Positions 1-5,315 of a stretch of DNA of 6,326 nucleotides are shown here, piece by piece (within the stretch, counting starts at the first letter, position 1; each line of letters begins with the position of its first letter). Under the pieces are notes generated by a model. That model saw only the letters and a list, made by a program, of their open reading frames with translations, did no database searches and was not told the origin of the DNA. The position numbers were made by a program, and so were the translations under genes. This DNA is from an uncultured beta proteobacterium. Its GTDB lineage: Bacteria > Pseudomonadota > Gammaproteobacteria > Burkholderiales > Burkholderiaceae_C. The stretch lies in NCBI GenBank assembly GCA_903958915.1, contig CAJBVC010000442.1, forward strand, positions 1-6,326. Direction: 5' to 3'.

Positions 1-203
1 TCCCTGGCACAAATGTGACACAACCCGGACTTGATATCCGAGAGCAAACCCGCATCGGTAAGTATGGTTTTAGAACCCTGGTCCGCCCGTTGCAGCAACT
101 GATACAGGTCCGCCTGCTGCGCTGGCAAGGGCTTTTGCTGGACTAGCCAGCGCCGAATGGTATCGGCCACAAGCATGAGTTGACGTCGTTCCCAATGGGA
201 CAT
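1..203 (-). CDS. Unrecognised protein, N-terminal part only (runs off left edge)
   Basis: An open frame starts at ATG 203 and stays open for 67 codons to the window edge, so the C-terminal part is missing. The start lies 3 bases after the stop of the winged-helix gene, which suggests translational coupling and a shared transcript. The visible part begins MSHWERRQLM and is mostly helical and charged, with a Gln/Leu-rich stretch at residues 22-40. It ends with a CxxC pair (Cys62, Cys65), which could be the first half of a zinc site. I do not recognise a family. Pairing with a small DNA-binding protein suggests a regulatory role, but this is inference only. Met10 is an alternative start. The coding call rests on the uninterrupted frame and the tight spacing. 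Confidence 0.6.
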   Translation of the reverse strand, partial: MSHWERRQLMLVADTIRRWLVQQKPLPAQQADLYQLLQRADQGSKTILTDAGLLSDIKSGLCHICAR

Positions 204-206
204 GGG

Positions 207-593
207 CTATCCGCCGCTTTCCTGAGAGCTTTCGGCGCTTTTTGCCGCTCGGGCCTGTATGCCAGCGCCCATCTGCTGCAGAGAAGTCCCCACGTGCGAC
301 ATCTGGCTCCACACGCATTCCGAGACATCAAAGTAGTCGCTGCGCCCATCGGATTGGTGGGGACGTTTGACGACATGTCCCAGCGCCAACAGATGTGCCA
401 CGCGCCGGCGCACCGTTGTCGCAGTGCCGCCTTGCAGCAGTACCAGTTGCTTCATCGTCAGATAGCGCCCAAGCTGGCGCGCAGAAGCGAGATCGATAAC
501 AATTTCGCGGAGATTACTCGCCAACGACGGCAAAAAGTTCTTCTCCAGATCCCTGAATTCCCTCAGTGCTACAAAAGGCATACCGCTCCGCAT
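207..593 (-). CDS. Small winged-helix (MarR-like) DNA-binding protein
   Basis: Predicted cytoplasmic transcription regulator of 128 residues from ATG 593. Residues 46-73 form a helix-turn-helix (LTMKQL, then TATTVRRRVAHLLALG as the likely recognition helix). Residues 74-90 (VVKRPHQSDGRSDYFDV) look like the beta-hairpin wing, giving a MarR/winged-helix arrangement. The N-terminal helix (8-40) may serve dimerisation, and the tail from about 110 is Ala/Ser-rich and probably disordered. I prefer ATG 593 because GAAAGG lies 9 bases upstream at 603-608. The longer frame needs a TTG at 638 and would start upstream of the likely promoter. ATG 581, with GGAG just upstream, is also possible. The gene is followed after 3 bases by the unrecognised edge gene. 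The ligand and target are unknown. It is shorter than typical MarR proteins (about 140-150 residues). Confidence 0.75.
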   Translation of the reverse strand: MRSGMPFVALREFRDLEKNFLPSLASNLREIVIDLASARQLGRYLTMKQLVLLQGGTATTVRRRVAHLLALGHVVKRPHQSDGRSDYFDVSECVWSQMSHVGTSLQQMGAGIQARAAKSAESSQESGG

Positions 594-623
594 GATGTGT
601 GACCTTTCGATTCTCGATGGCAG

Positions 624-654
624 GGTATCGCAGGGCAAGGAAGAATAGTGTCAA
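624..654 (-). promoter_or_regulatory. Possible sigma-70-type promoter for the winged-helix gene
   Basis: On the minus strand a perfect TTGACA (-35) lies at 654-649. A weak -10, GATACC, at 629-624 is preceded by TG plus one base, an extended -10 element. The 19-base spacing is longer than ideal. Transcription would start near 617, upstream of ATG 593 but downstream of the TTG at 638, which supports the shorter protein. This is pattern recognition only. Confidence 0.4.
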
Positions 655-658
655 TAGT

Positions 659-689
659 GGCGTTTGGCGCTACGGGCACACGTAACGCC
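659..689 (-). other. Stem-loop with two alternative pairings after ptsI
   Basis: Bases 666-674 (ggcgctacg) pair with 681-689 (cgtaacgcc) around a 6-base loop. The one non-Watson-Crick position becomes G-U only in minus-strand RNA. The block 659-664 (ggcgtt) is also an exact reverse complement of 684-689 (aacgcc), so a competing stem is possible. The element begins about 30 bases beyond the ptsI stop. No T-run follows, so it is not a standard intrinsic terminator. It may stabilise the 3' end of the ptsI mRNA or act with Rho. Confidence 0.4.
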
Positions 690-720
690 GGGGGCGGCGA
701 AGCGGCACACCCTGCACAGA

Positions 721-2502
721 TTACGTTGTAACCATTTCCCGAGAAGGGTCTTCCGAGGCCAATACCCGCTTTGCCCATTCTTCAAGCTTGACGGTATCGG
801 AGCGCAACACCTCCTGCTTGACCGCCAGAATCTGCGCTGGATGCATGGAAAAACTGCGCAGTCCCAGACCGAGCAACAAGCGTGTCAGCGCAACGTCCCC
901 GGCCATCTCACCGCATACGGCAATTTCCTTGCCCTGCTGCCGGCCAGCGGCAATGGTGTCAGCAACCAGGCGCAATACCGCAGGATGCAGCGGGTCGTAC
1001 AGGTGCGCCACCGATTCGTCCGCACGGTCGATCGCCAGCGTGTACTGGATCAGATCGTTGGTACCGATCGACAGAAAGTCGAAATACTTCAGGAACAAAG
1101 GCAGGCTCAACGCGGCCGCCGGTATCTCAATCATGGCCCCCAAGCGGACCGGCCCATAGGAGACGCCCCGGTTGTCGAGCATGGCACGCGCGTGGTCGAT
1201 GTGCGCCAGCGTCTGGCGAATCTCGCGGGCGTGGGCCAGCATCGGCACCAGCAAATTGACCTGTCCATGCGCCGCTGCCCGCAGAATGGCGCGCAACTGT
1301 GTGAGAAACATGGCGGGGTCGGCCAGGCTCCAGCGAATCGCCCGCAGCCCCAGCGCCGGGTTGAGGTGTGCAACGTCGCGGATGGATTCGTCAAGCGGCT
1401 TGTCGGCACCGACATCGACCGTGCGAATGGTGACCGGCAGCCCCTCCATGCCCTCGATGGCGCGCTTGTAGGCCTGGTATTGTTCTTCCTCATCGGGCAA
1501 GCGGCCCTGGCGGCCCATGAAGAGAAACTCACTGCGAAACAGTCCGACGCCGAGCGCACCGGCCTTCAATGCGCCTGGCGCATCGTCCGGCATCTCGATG
1601 TTAGCCAGCAGATGAATGCGCTCACCGTCGAGCGTGACGGCCGGGGTGTGCAGCAGGCGTTGCAGGCGGCCACGCTCGAGTTCGCCCTGGCGCTGCTTGA
1701 ACCCGTACTCGGCCAGAATGATGCTGGAGGGGTCGACAATGACCACCCCCGCGTCGCCGTCGATGATGACCCAATCATCCTGGCGCACCAACTGGCTGGC
1801 GGTGCGGGCACCCACCACCGCCGGAATATCCATGCTGCGCGCCACGATGGCGGTGTGCGAGGTCTTGCCGCCAACGTCCGTAATAAAACCGGCAAACACA
1901 CTCTGCTTGAATTGCAGCATGTCGGCAGGTGACAGATCATGCGCGATCAAAATCAATGGCACATCCACCGTATCGTCGAGCAGAAGGTCCTGCTGGGAGG
2001 GTTTGCGTGCCTGGCGCTGCTGCTGGTGGTGCGCAACAATGGAGGGGCCGACCCCTTTCATGGCGCGCAGCACACGCTCGACGATCTGCTCCATGTCGGC
2101 CTTGCGCTCGCGCAGATACTCGTCTTCCATTTCGTCGAATTGCCGCGCAATGACTTCTAACTGTGTGGTGAGCGCCCACTCGCCGTTATAAAGACGGTCG
2201 GTGATCCAGTGCTTGACCCCGGCGATCAACTCGTCGTCCTGCAGCAACATCCGGTGCACATCGAGCAGGGCACTGAGCTCATGGGGTGCCTCTTTGGGGC
2301 CCATGTGCGAAATGGTTGCCTGCATGCGGTGGATTTCTTCGACCACCGTATCGCGGCCCACCCTGACGCGTTCTATTTCTGCAGCAACCTCATGTGCCTC
2401 GACAAAGTAGTGCGCGACATCGACCCGGCTTGATGCGACCAGCACTGCACGCCCGATCGCAACACCGCGGGACACCGCCAAGCCATGGATCGCGAAAGTC
2501 AC
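721..2502 (-). CDS. ptsI: PTS enzyme I (phosphoenolpyruvate-protein phosphotransferase)
   Basis: Cytoplasmic enzyme that takes the phosphoryl group from PEP and passes it to HPr, the first step of the PTS phosphorelay. The protein has 593 residues. The N-terminal HPr-binding and phospho-His domain spans about 1-255, with the active-site His216 in GGKTSHTAIVARS. The C-terminal PEP-binding barrel shows LFRSEFLFM (Arg323), TIRTVDVGADKP (Arg360), the metal-site region GAMIEIPAA (455-463), IGTNDLIQYTLA (479-490) and CGEMAGD with catalytic Cys530. All key residues of the family are present. It is about 18 residues longer than the E. coli enzyme (575), partly through a Gln-rich insertion at about 157-172. 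The start is GTG at 2502: the ATG five bases upstream runs straight into a stop. A GGGGG at 2510-2514, inside a repeat, is the only SD-like sequence. It follows ptsH after a 138-base gap, presumably in one operon. Confidence 0.97.
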   Translation of the reverse strand: MTFAIHGLAVSRGVAIGRAVLVASSRVDVAHYFVEAHEVAAEIERVRVGRDTVVEEIHRMQATISHMGPKEAPHELSALLDVHRMLLQDDELIAGVKHWITDRLYNGEWALTTQLEVIARQFDEMEDEYLRERKADMEQIVERVLRAMKGVGPSIVAHHQQQRQARKPSQQDLLLDDTVDVPLILIAHDLSPADMLQFKQSVFAGFITDVGGKTSHTAIVARSMDIPAVVGARTASQLVRQDDWVIIDGDAGVVIVDPSSIILAEYGFKQRQGELERGRLQRLLHTPAVTLDGERIHLLANIEMPDDAPGALKAGALGVGLFRSEFLFMGRQGRLPDEEEQYQAYKRAIEGMEGLPVTIRTVDVGADKPLDESIRDVAHLNPALGLRAIRWSLADPAMFLTQLRAILRAAAHGQVNLLVPMLAHAREIRQTLAHIDHARAMLDNRGVSYGPVRLGAMIEIPAAALSLPLFLKYFDFLSIGTNDLIQYTLAIDRADESVAHLYDPLHPAVLRLVADTIAAGRQQGKEIAVCGEMAGDVALTRLLLGLGLRSFSMHPAQILAVKQEVLRSDTVKLEEWAKRVLASEDPSREMVTT

Positions 2503-2508
2503 GACATA

Positions 2509-2544
2509 GCCCCCACGCTTGCCGCTTCGCGTACTGCGCTGCCC
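2509..2544. repeat. 36-base intergenic repeat, copy 1 (next to ptsI start)
   Basis: Identical to bases 2593-2628 over all 36 bases, in direct orientation, 84 bases apart. It starts gcccccacgcttgccgcttc and ends gtactgcgctgccc. On the minus strand its G-run (2510-2514) lies 7 bases before the GTG of ptsI and seems to serve as the ribosome-binding site. I recall similar G/C-run elements in many Comamonadaceae intergenic regions, which I could not verify here. Confidence 0.85.
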
Positions 2545-2555
2545 CCCAAGGGGGC
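2541..2555. other. Compact GC hairpin between the two repeat copies
   Basis: Bases 2541-2546 (gccccc) pair exactly with 2550-2555 (gggggc) around a 3-base loop, giving a six-GC-pair stem. A second, looser pairing, gcgcc (2560-2564) with ggcgc (2580-2584), follows. No T-run is present on either strand, so a plain intrinsic terminator is unlikely. On the ptsH-ptsI transcript the hairpin could slow 3' decay or modulate read-through, which is inference. Confidence 0.5.
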
Positions 2556-2592
2556 TCTCGCGCCTAGGGGCGGCCCGTCGGCGCTCATTTTC

Positions 2593-2628
2593 GCCCCCAC
2601 GCTTGCCGCTTCGCGTACTGCGCTGCCC
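2593..2628. repeat. 36-base intergenic repeat, copy 2 (next to ptsH stop)
   Basis: Exact second copy of 2509-2544, ending 12 bases from the stop codon of ptsH. Copy 1 continues into the GC hairpin, whereas copy 2 is cut off after gccc. This fits a partial tandem duplication of one element of roughly 84 bases rather than two independent insertions. Confidence 0.85.
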
Positions 2629-2640
2629 AGCGTTCTCAAG

Positions 2641-2910
2641 CTACTCTCCTTCGCCAAACTTGTCGGCGATGAGCGCAAGCAAAGCGTCCATCGCTTCCTG
2701 GTCGCGCTCTCCGTTGGTGTCGATCGTCACTTGCGACCCGATGCCGGCGGCCAGCATCATCACACCCATGATGCTCTTGGCATTGACGCGACGCTCGCCG
2801 CGCGTCATCCACACCTCGCACGGAAAGCTGCCCGCCAGTTTGGTCAGCTTGGCTGAAGCGCGCGCGTGCAGTCCCAGCTTATTGCTGATGGTCGTGGTGC
2901 TGGTGATCAT
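2641..2910 (-). CDS. ptsH: HPr, phosphocarrier protein of the PTS
   Basis: Small cytoplasmic carrier of 89 residues that receives phosphate from enzyme I on His15 and donates it to EIIA. The active-site motif GLHARASAKL has His at residue 15 and Arg at 17. The regulatory site RRVNAKSIMGVMML puts Ser at 46, in the KSIMGVMML form typical of HPr proteins phosphorylated by HPr kinase/phosphorylase. The length fits the family (85-90). ATG 2910 gives exactly the HPr N-terminus; the longer frame back to 3012 only reads across ptsM. The gene starts 32 bases inside ptsM with no strong SD (AGG about 14 bases and AAAG about 6 bases upstream), so translation is probably coupled to ptsM. Confidence 0.96.
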   Translation of the reverse strand: MITSTTTISNKLGLHARASAKLTKLAGSFPCEVWMTRGERRVNAKSIMGVMMLAAGIGSQVTIDTNGERDQEAMDALLALIADKFGEGE

Positions 2911-3325
2911 TATTTTTCTTTGCCTGATTTTGGGGTGCCGACACCGCCACCTGCATGATGCACTGGGAGCCACCGGCCATGGCGCGGGCCACCAGCACAT
3001 CGAGGGGCTCATGGCGGTAATTCACGGTCCGCAGCAGCATCGGCAGGTTGACCCCTGCCACCAGTCGGGAACGGACGCCATCCACCAATTTCTGCGCCAC
3101 GTTGCAGGGTGTGGCGCCAAACACATCGGTCAGGACCAGGGCGTTGGGTGTGTGCAACTCGGCGAGCATCGCAACCGCCGCCCTGCTGGTGACCTCGGTA
3201 GGATCATTGGGCAGCACATCCAGAGCGAGGACTCCTGCATCGGCATCCGGGTACACATGCATCACGCAGGTACGCAGTGCACTGGCCAGTGGGGCATGGG
3301 CGATGATGAGAATGCCGGTGTTCAT
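2879..3325 (-). CDS. ptsM: PTS EIIA, mannose family (ptsM/manX N-domain type)
   Basis: Cytoplasmic 148-residue protein that accepts phosphate from HPr. It belongs to the EIIA-Man family: the N-terminus MNTGILIIAHAPLA puts the active His at residue 10, and DVFGATPCN (67-75) and GVNLPMLLR (91-99) are family signatures. It is a single EIIA domain, not fused to EIIB as in E. coli ManX. The last residues (from about 130) form a polar tail with four His (141, 143, 144, 146), encoded in the 32 bases shared with ptsH in another frame. No EIIB, EIIC or EIID genes are nearby, so a regulatory role is likely, as proposed for ptsM in Cupriavidus necator. The start lies 20 bases after the MFS stop. No good SD is visible, so coupling to the MFS gene is possible. 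Confidence 0.94.
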   Translation of the reverse strand: MNTGILIIAHAPLASALRTCVMHVYPDADAGVLALDVLPNDPTEVTSRAAVAMLAELHTPNALVLTDVFGATPCNVAQKLVDGVRSRLVAGVNLPMLLRTVNYRHEPLDVLVARAMAGGSQCIMQVAVSAPQNQAKKNNDHQHHDHQQ

Positions 3326-3345
3326 GGTGCCAAGTGATTATGGCG

Positions 3346-4581
3346 TTACTTTGCGCGCAAAAAGTGCAAGTACGCAGCGATACAACACCCACCAAAAACT
3401 GCGATGGCCCCCTGGTAGGCGGCAACTTCCGACCATTGCAACGCCCGAAAGCCATCCACCAGCAGCCCAACACCCCATTGAACGGCAAAAACTCCGCAAA
3501 AGATCACCAGGTTGTAGGCCGACAGCGCGCGCCCGGCGAGCGCGGTTGGGAACGCCAGCGCCACTGCCGGCTGCGCAAAGGCACACACGGTGGATGTCAC
3601 GCAATACAGCAGCAATATGGCTGCAATGCCCGCTGGGTAAGCGTCACCAGCTCCTATAAGGGTAGCAAGCATGGCCATGCTTAAGGGCACACCCCAGACC
3701 ATCAGACGGTCGGCCGTGAACCCGTTGCGCGCCAGCCATGGGTTGGCAAGCCCCCACAGCCAGAACACCACCAGCATGGCTACATTGATCCAGAACAGCC
3801 CCGTAGCGGCCTGCAGCGCGCTGTATCCGCCGACCCGCACCATCCAGGGCGCTGCCCACAATGTCTGCAGAGCCACCATGCCGCCGTAGTTGAAAAAGCC
3901 CAGGGGGGCCATGCGACGAAAGTACGGATTGCTCCAGACCTGGGCATACCCTGGTGGCACCACTTCAGCCGTTTGGACGGCAACTGTGTCGGCGGGCGTC
4001 ACTGGAGTTACCTCCCAGGCCGGAATCTGCCACGCCATCAGCAGCATGGCAAGAACCACCAAGCCGCCCAACCCCAGGAACAGCGACCGCCAGCCGACAT
4101 AAGGCAGCAACCACTGCACTGGCAAGGTGGAGGCAACCATTCCCAGCGCACCGACCATCAGCATCCATGAGTTGGCACGCATCTGGTTCGCCGGTGCATA
4201 CCAGCGCCGATACCCTGTCAGTGGAGCCATCAGGCAGGCACCCACTCCGACACCACACAACATGCGCGCTAGCACAAGACCCGTGAACCCCGTGGCCATT
4301 GAGAAGGCCACACAGCCCAGCACTGCAATCGACAGGAAGCTCAGTACGACCTTTTTGGGACCAAATCGGTCCAGCCATTGTCCCAATGGCAGTTGAACCG
4401 CTGCAAATCCCAAGAAATAGCCCCCGGCGAGCAAGCCCAGATCACGCGCATTCAGTGAAAACTCCTGCACGAGTGTGGGAGCGAGTGTGGCGGTGACGGC
4501 ACGAATCAGCGTCGAGAAGAAATAGGCAAACGCAAACACCACAAAGATGATGATGGCTTTACCCTGGGACATCGGTTTCAT
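3346..4581 (-). CDS. Major facilitator superfamily transporter, substrate unknown
   Basis: Inner-membrane transporter of the MFS with about 12 hydrophobic segments. The first is AIIIFVVFAFAYFF. The loop between segments 2 and 3 holds the MFS signature as GQWLDRFGPKKV. A longer polar loop in the middle (EVTPVTPADTVAVQTAEVVP and following) separates the two six-helix halves. It is about 411 residues from ATG 4581, or 421 from ATG 4611; both lengths are normal. I prefer 4581 because ATG 4611 lies against the T-run of the upstream terminator and would add MPLPPRALIA ahead of the usual short N-tail. Neither start has a recognisable SD. The gene lies 20 bases upstream of ptsM, so PTS genes and transporter may be co-transcribed. 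Neither sequence nor context fixes the substrate or direction. Confidence 0.9.
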   Translation of the reverse strand: MKPMSQGKAIIIFVVFAFAYFFSTLIRAVTATLAPTLVQEFSLNARDLGLLAGGYFLGFAAVQLPLGQWLDRFGPKKVVLSFLSIAVLGCVAFSMATGFTGLVLARMLCGVGVGACLMAPLTGYRRWYAPANQMRANSWMLMVGALGMVASTLPVQWLLPYVGWRSLFLGLGGLVVLAMLLMAWQIPAWEVTPVTPADTVAVQTAEVVPPGYAQVWSNPYFRRMAPLGFFNYGGMVALQTLWAAPWMVRVGGYSALQAATGLFWINVAMLVVFWLWGLANPWLARNGFTADRLMVWGVPLSMAMLATLIGAGDAYPAGIAAILLLYCVTSTVCAFAQPAVALAFPTALAGRALSAYNLVIFCGVFAVQWGVGLLVDGFRALQWSEVAAYQGAIAVFGGCCIAAYLHFLRAK

Positions 4582-4613
4582 TGCAATCAGCGCGCGTGGG
4601 GGTAGCGGCATCC

Positions 4614-4656
4614 AAAAAAGAAAAAAGGGTGGCAGGCCATCACGGCCTTACCACCC
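4614..4656 (-). terminator. Intrinsic terminator of the cytochrome c' gene
   Basis: On the minus strand gggtgg (4656-4651) pairs with ccaccc (4632-4627), with an inner ggcc/ggcc stem (4647-4644 with 4638-4635) and a 5-base loop. A T-rich run, TTTTTTCTTTTTT (4626-4614), follows at once. This is a classic Rho-independent terminator, 38 bases after the stop of cytochrome c'. It should separate that gene from the MFS-PTS genes. Confidence 0.92.
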
Positions 4657-4693
4657 CTGCATTCAACCACAGGCTGGAGCTGCCTGATCAGCA

Positions 4694-5146
4694 TCAATCC
4701 TTTTTATAAGCATCGTGGCATCCCTTGCAGGTGCCACCCACTGCGCCCAAAGCTGCTTTCATGTTGTCCGCACTGCCTGTCTTGGCGGCAGCGGCGAACT
4801 TGGTCATCTCGGCTTGCATCTTTTCAGCCATTTCATTGAACTTCGCCTTCTCGGCCCAGATCTTTGGATCTGCCTTGGTGTCGCCCTTGTCGGTGCCATC
4901 ACCAAAACCGGCAAATGGCAGCTTGGAGACGAACTCAGCCACCGCAGCACTTTCAGCGGCCACTTTGGCATCGAATGGAATTTTTCCCTGTGCCATGCCA
5001 GCAGCCCGGCCAAAATTCTGTTGCATCACGAACAATGCACTCTTGCGGTACTTGATCGCATCTTCGGGCTTGGCAAACTGGGCAGATGCGGGAACAGCCA
5101 CCGCCAGAGTTGCGACGGCGATGGCGAGAGAAGCGATTTTCTTCAT
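4694..5146 (-). CDS. cycP: Cytochrome c' (periplasmic, NO/CO-binding)
   Basis: Exported haem protein of 150 residues. Residues 1-22 are a Sec signal (KK, hydrophobic core, ASA) with probable cleavage before QFAKPEDA. The C-terminal CKGCH (140-144) attaches the haem and supplies the axial His144. The mature sequence closely follows Alcaligenes/Achromobacter cytochrome c', as I remember it: the same QFAKPEDA start and YRKSAL region, giving Leu16 on the distal side. The residue after CKGCHDAY is Lys rather than the Arg (Arg124) of that protein. Cytochromes c' form four-helix-bundle dimers, bind NO and CO, and protect against nitrosative stress in several bacteria. SD AAGG (5157-5154) lies 7 bases before ATG 5146, and a strong terminator follows. 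The gene is divergent from the b561-type cytochrome. Confidence 0.95.
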   Translation of the reverse strand: MKKIASLAIAVATLAVAVPASAQFAKPEDAIKYRKSALFVMQQNFGRAAGMAQGKIPFDAKVAAESAAVAEFVSKLPFAGFGDGTDKGDTKADPKIWAEKAKFNEMAEKMQAEMTKFAAAAKTGSADNMKAALGAVGGTCKGCHDAYKKD

Positions 5147-5315
5147 GAAATGACCTTAAGGTAGAAGGGTTGGAAAAGACGAAAGAGCCCAGAGTTTAGA
5201 GGGGATTCAATATTTCTGCTCAGACGACACTGGATTCTGACGCGCGTGCTGCAACTGTTGGTACCATGCGATTCGTCGGGAGACCGTGAGCCCGTCAGTG
5301 ACCTGGAGAAATGCC
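5147..5315. promoter_or_regulatory. Divergent control region between cytochrome c' and cytochrome b561
   Basis: These 169 bases must hold promoters for both directions. It is the most AT-rich part of the neighbourhood near 5195-5220. I could not settle on a -35/-10 pair: TAAACT on the minus strand near 5195-5200 and caatat on the plus strand near 5208-5213 are weak -10 candidates without good partners. No FNR-type TTGAT-N4-ATCAA is present. The perfect 10-base palindrome accttaaggt (5153-5162) covers the SD of the cytochrome c' gene. Confidence 0.5.

Noticed and set aside
180..602. Plus-strand open frame of 140 codons opposite the winged-helix gene
   Set aside because: The minus-strand protein has a clear helix-turn-helix and wing, an SD and a promoter candidate; the plus-strand frame has none of these.
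594..638. Extended start of the winged-helix protein at TTG 638
   Set aside because: It would begin upstream of the predicted transcription start and lacks the SD seen before ATG 593.
664..1932. Long plus-strand open frame of 422 codons
   Set aside because: It lies wholly antisense to ptsI, whose protein has every enzyme I motif. The plus-strand translation is rich in Arg/Gln/His, has no recognisable domain and is a high-GC shadow.
2541..2584. Intrinsic terminator between ptsH and ptsI
   Set aside because: GC hairpins are present but no T-run follows on either strand.
2509..2628. CRISPR-like direct repeats
   Set aside because: There are only two copies, the 48-base interval forms GC-rich structure rather than a spacer, and no cas gene is near.
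2911..3012. Extended HPr start at 3012
   Set aside because: The extra 34 residues (Trp/Pro/Arg-rich) only read across ptsM in another frame; HPr His15 numbering fits ATG 2910 exactly.
2519..3337. Plus-strand open frame of 272 codons across the ptsH-ptsI gap, ptsH and ptsM
   Set aside because: It is antisense to two well-supported genes, runs through the repeats, and has low-complexity composition with no family resemblance.
4715..5164. Two plus-strand open frames opposite cytochrome c'
   Set aside because: The minus strand encodes a signal peptide, CKGCH and a terminator in the right place; the opposite frames are shadows.
5147..5315. FNR or NsrR operator in the divergent region
   Set aside because: No match to TTGAT-N4-ATCAA was found by eye, nor a convincing long AT-rich NsrR-type palindrome.
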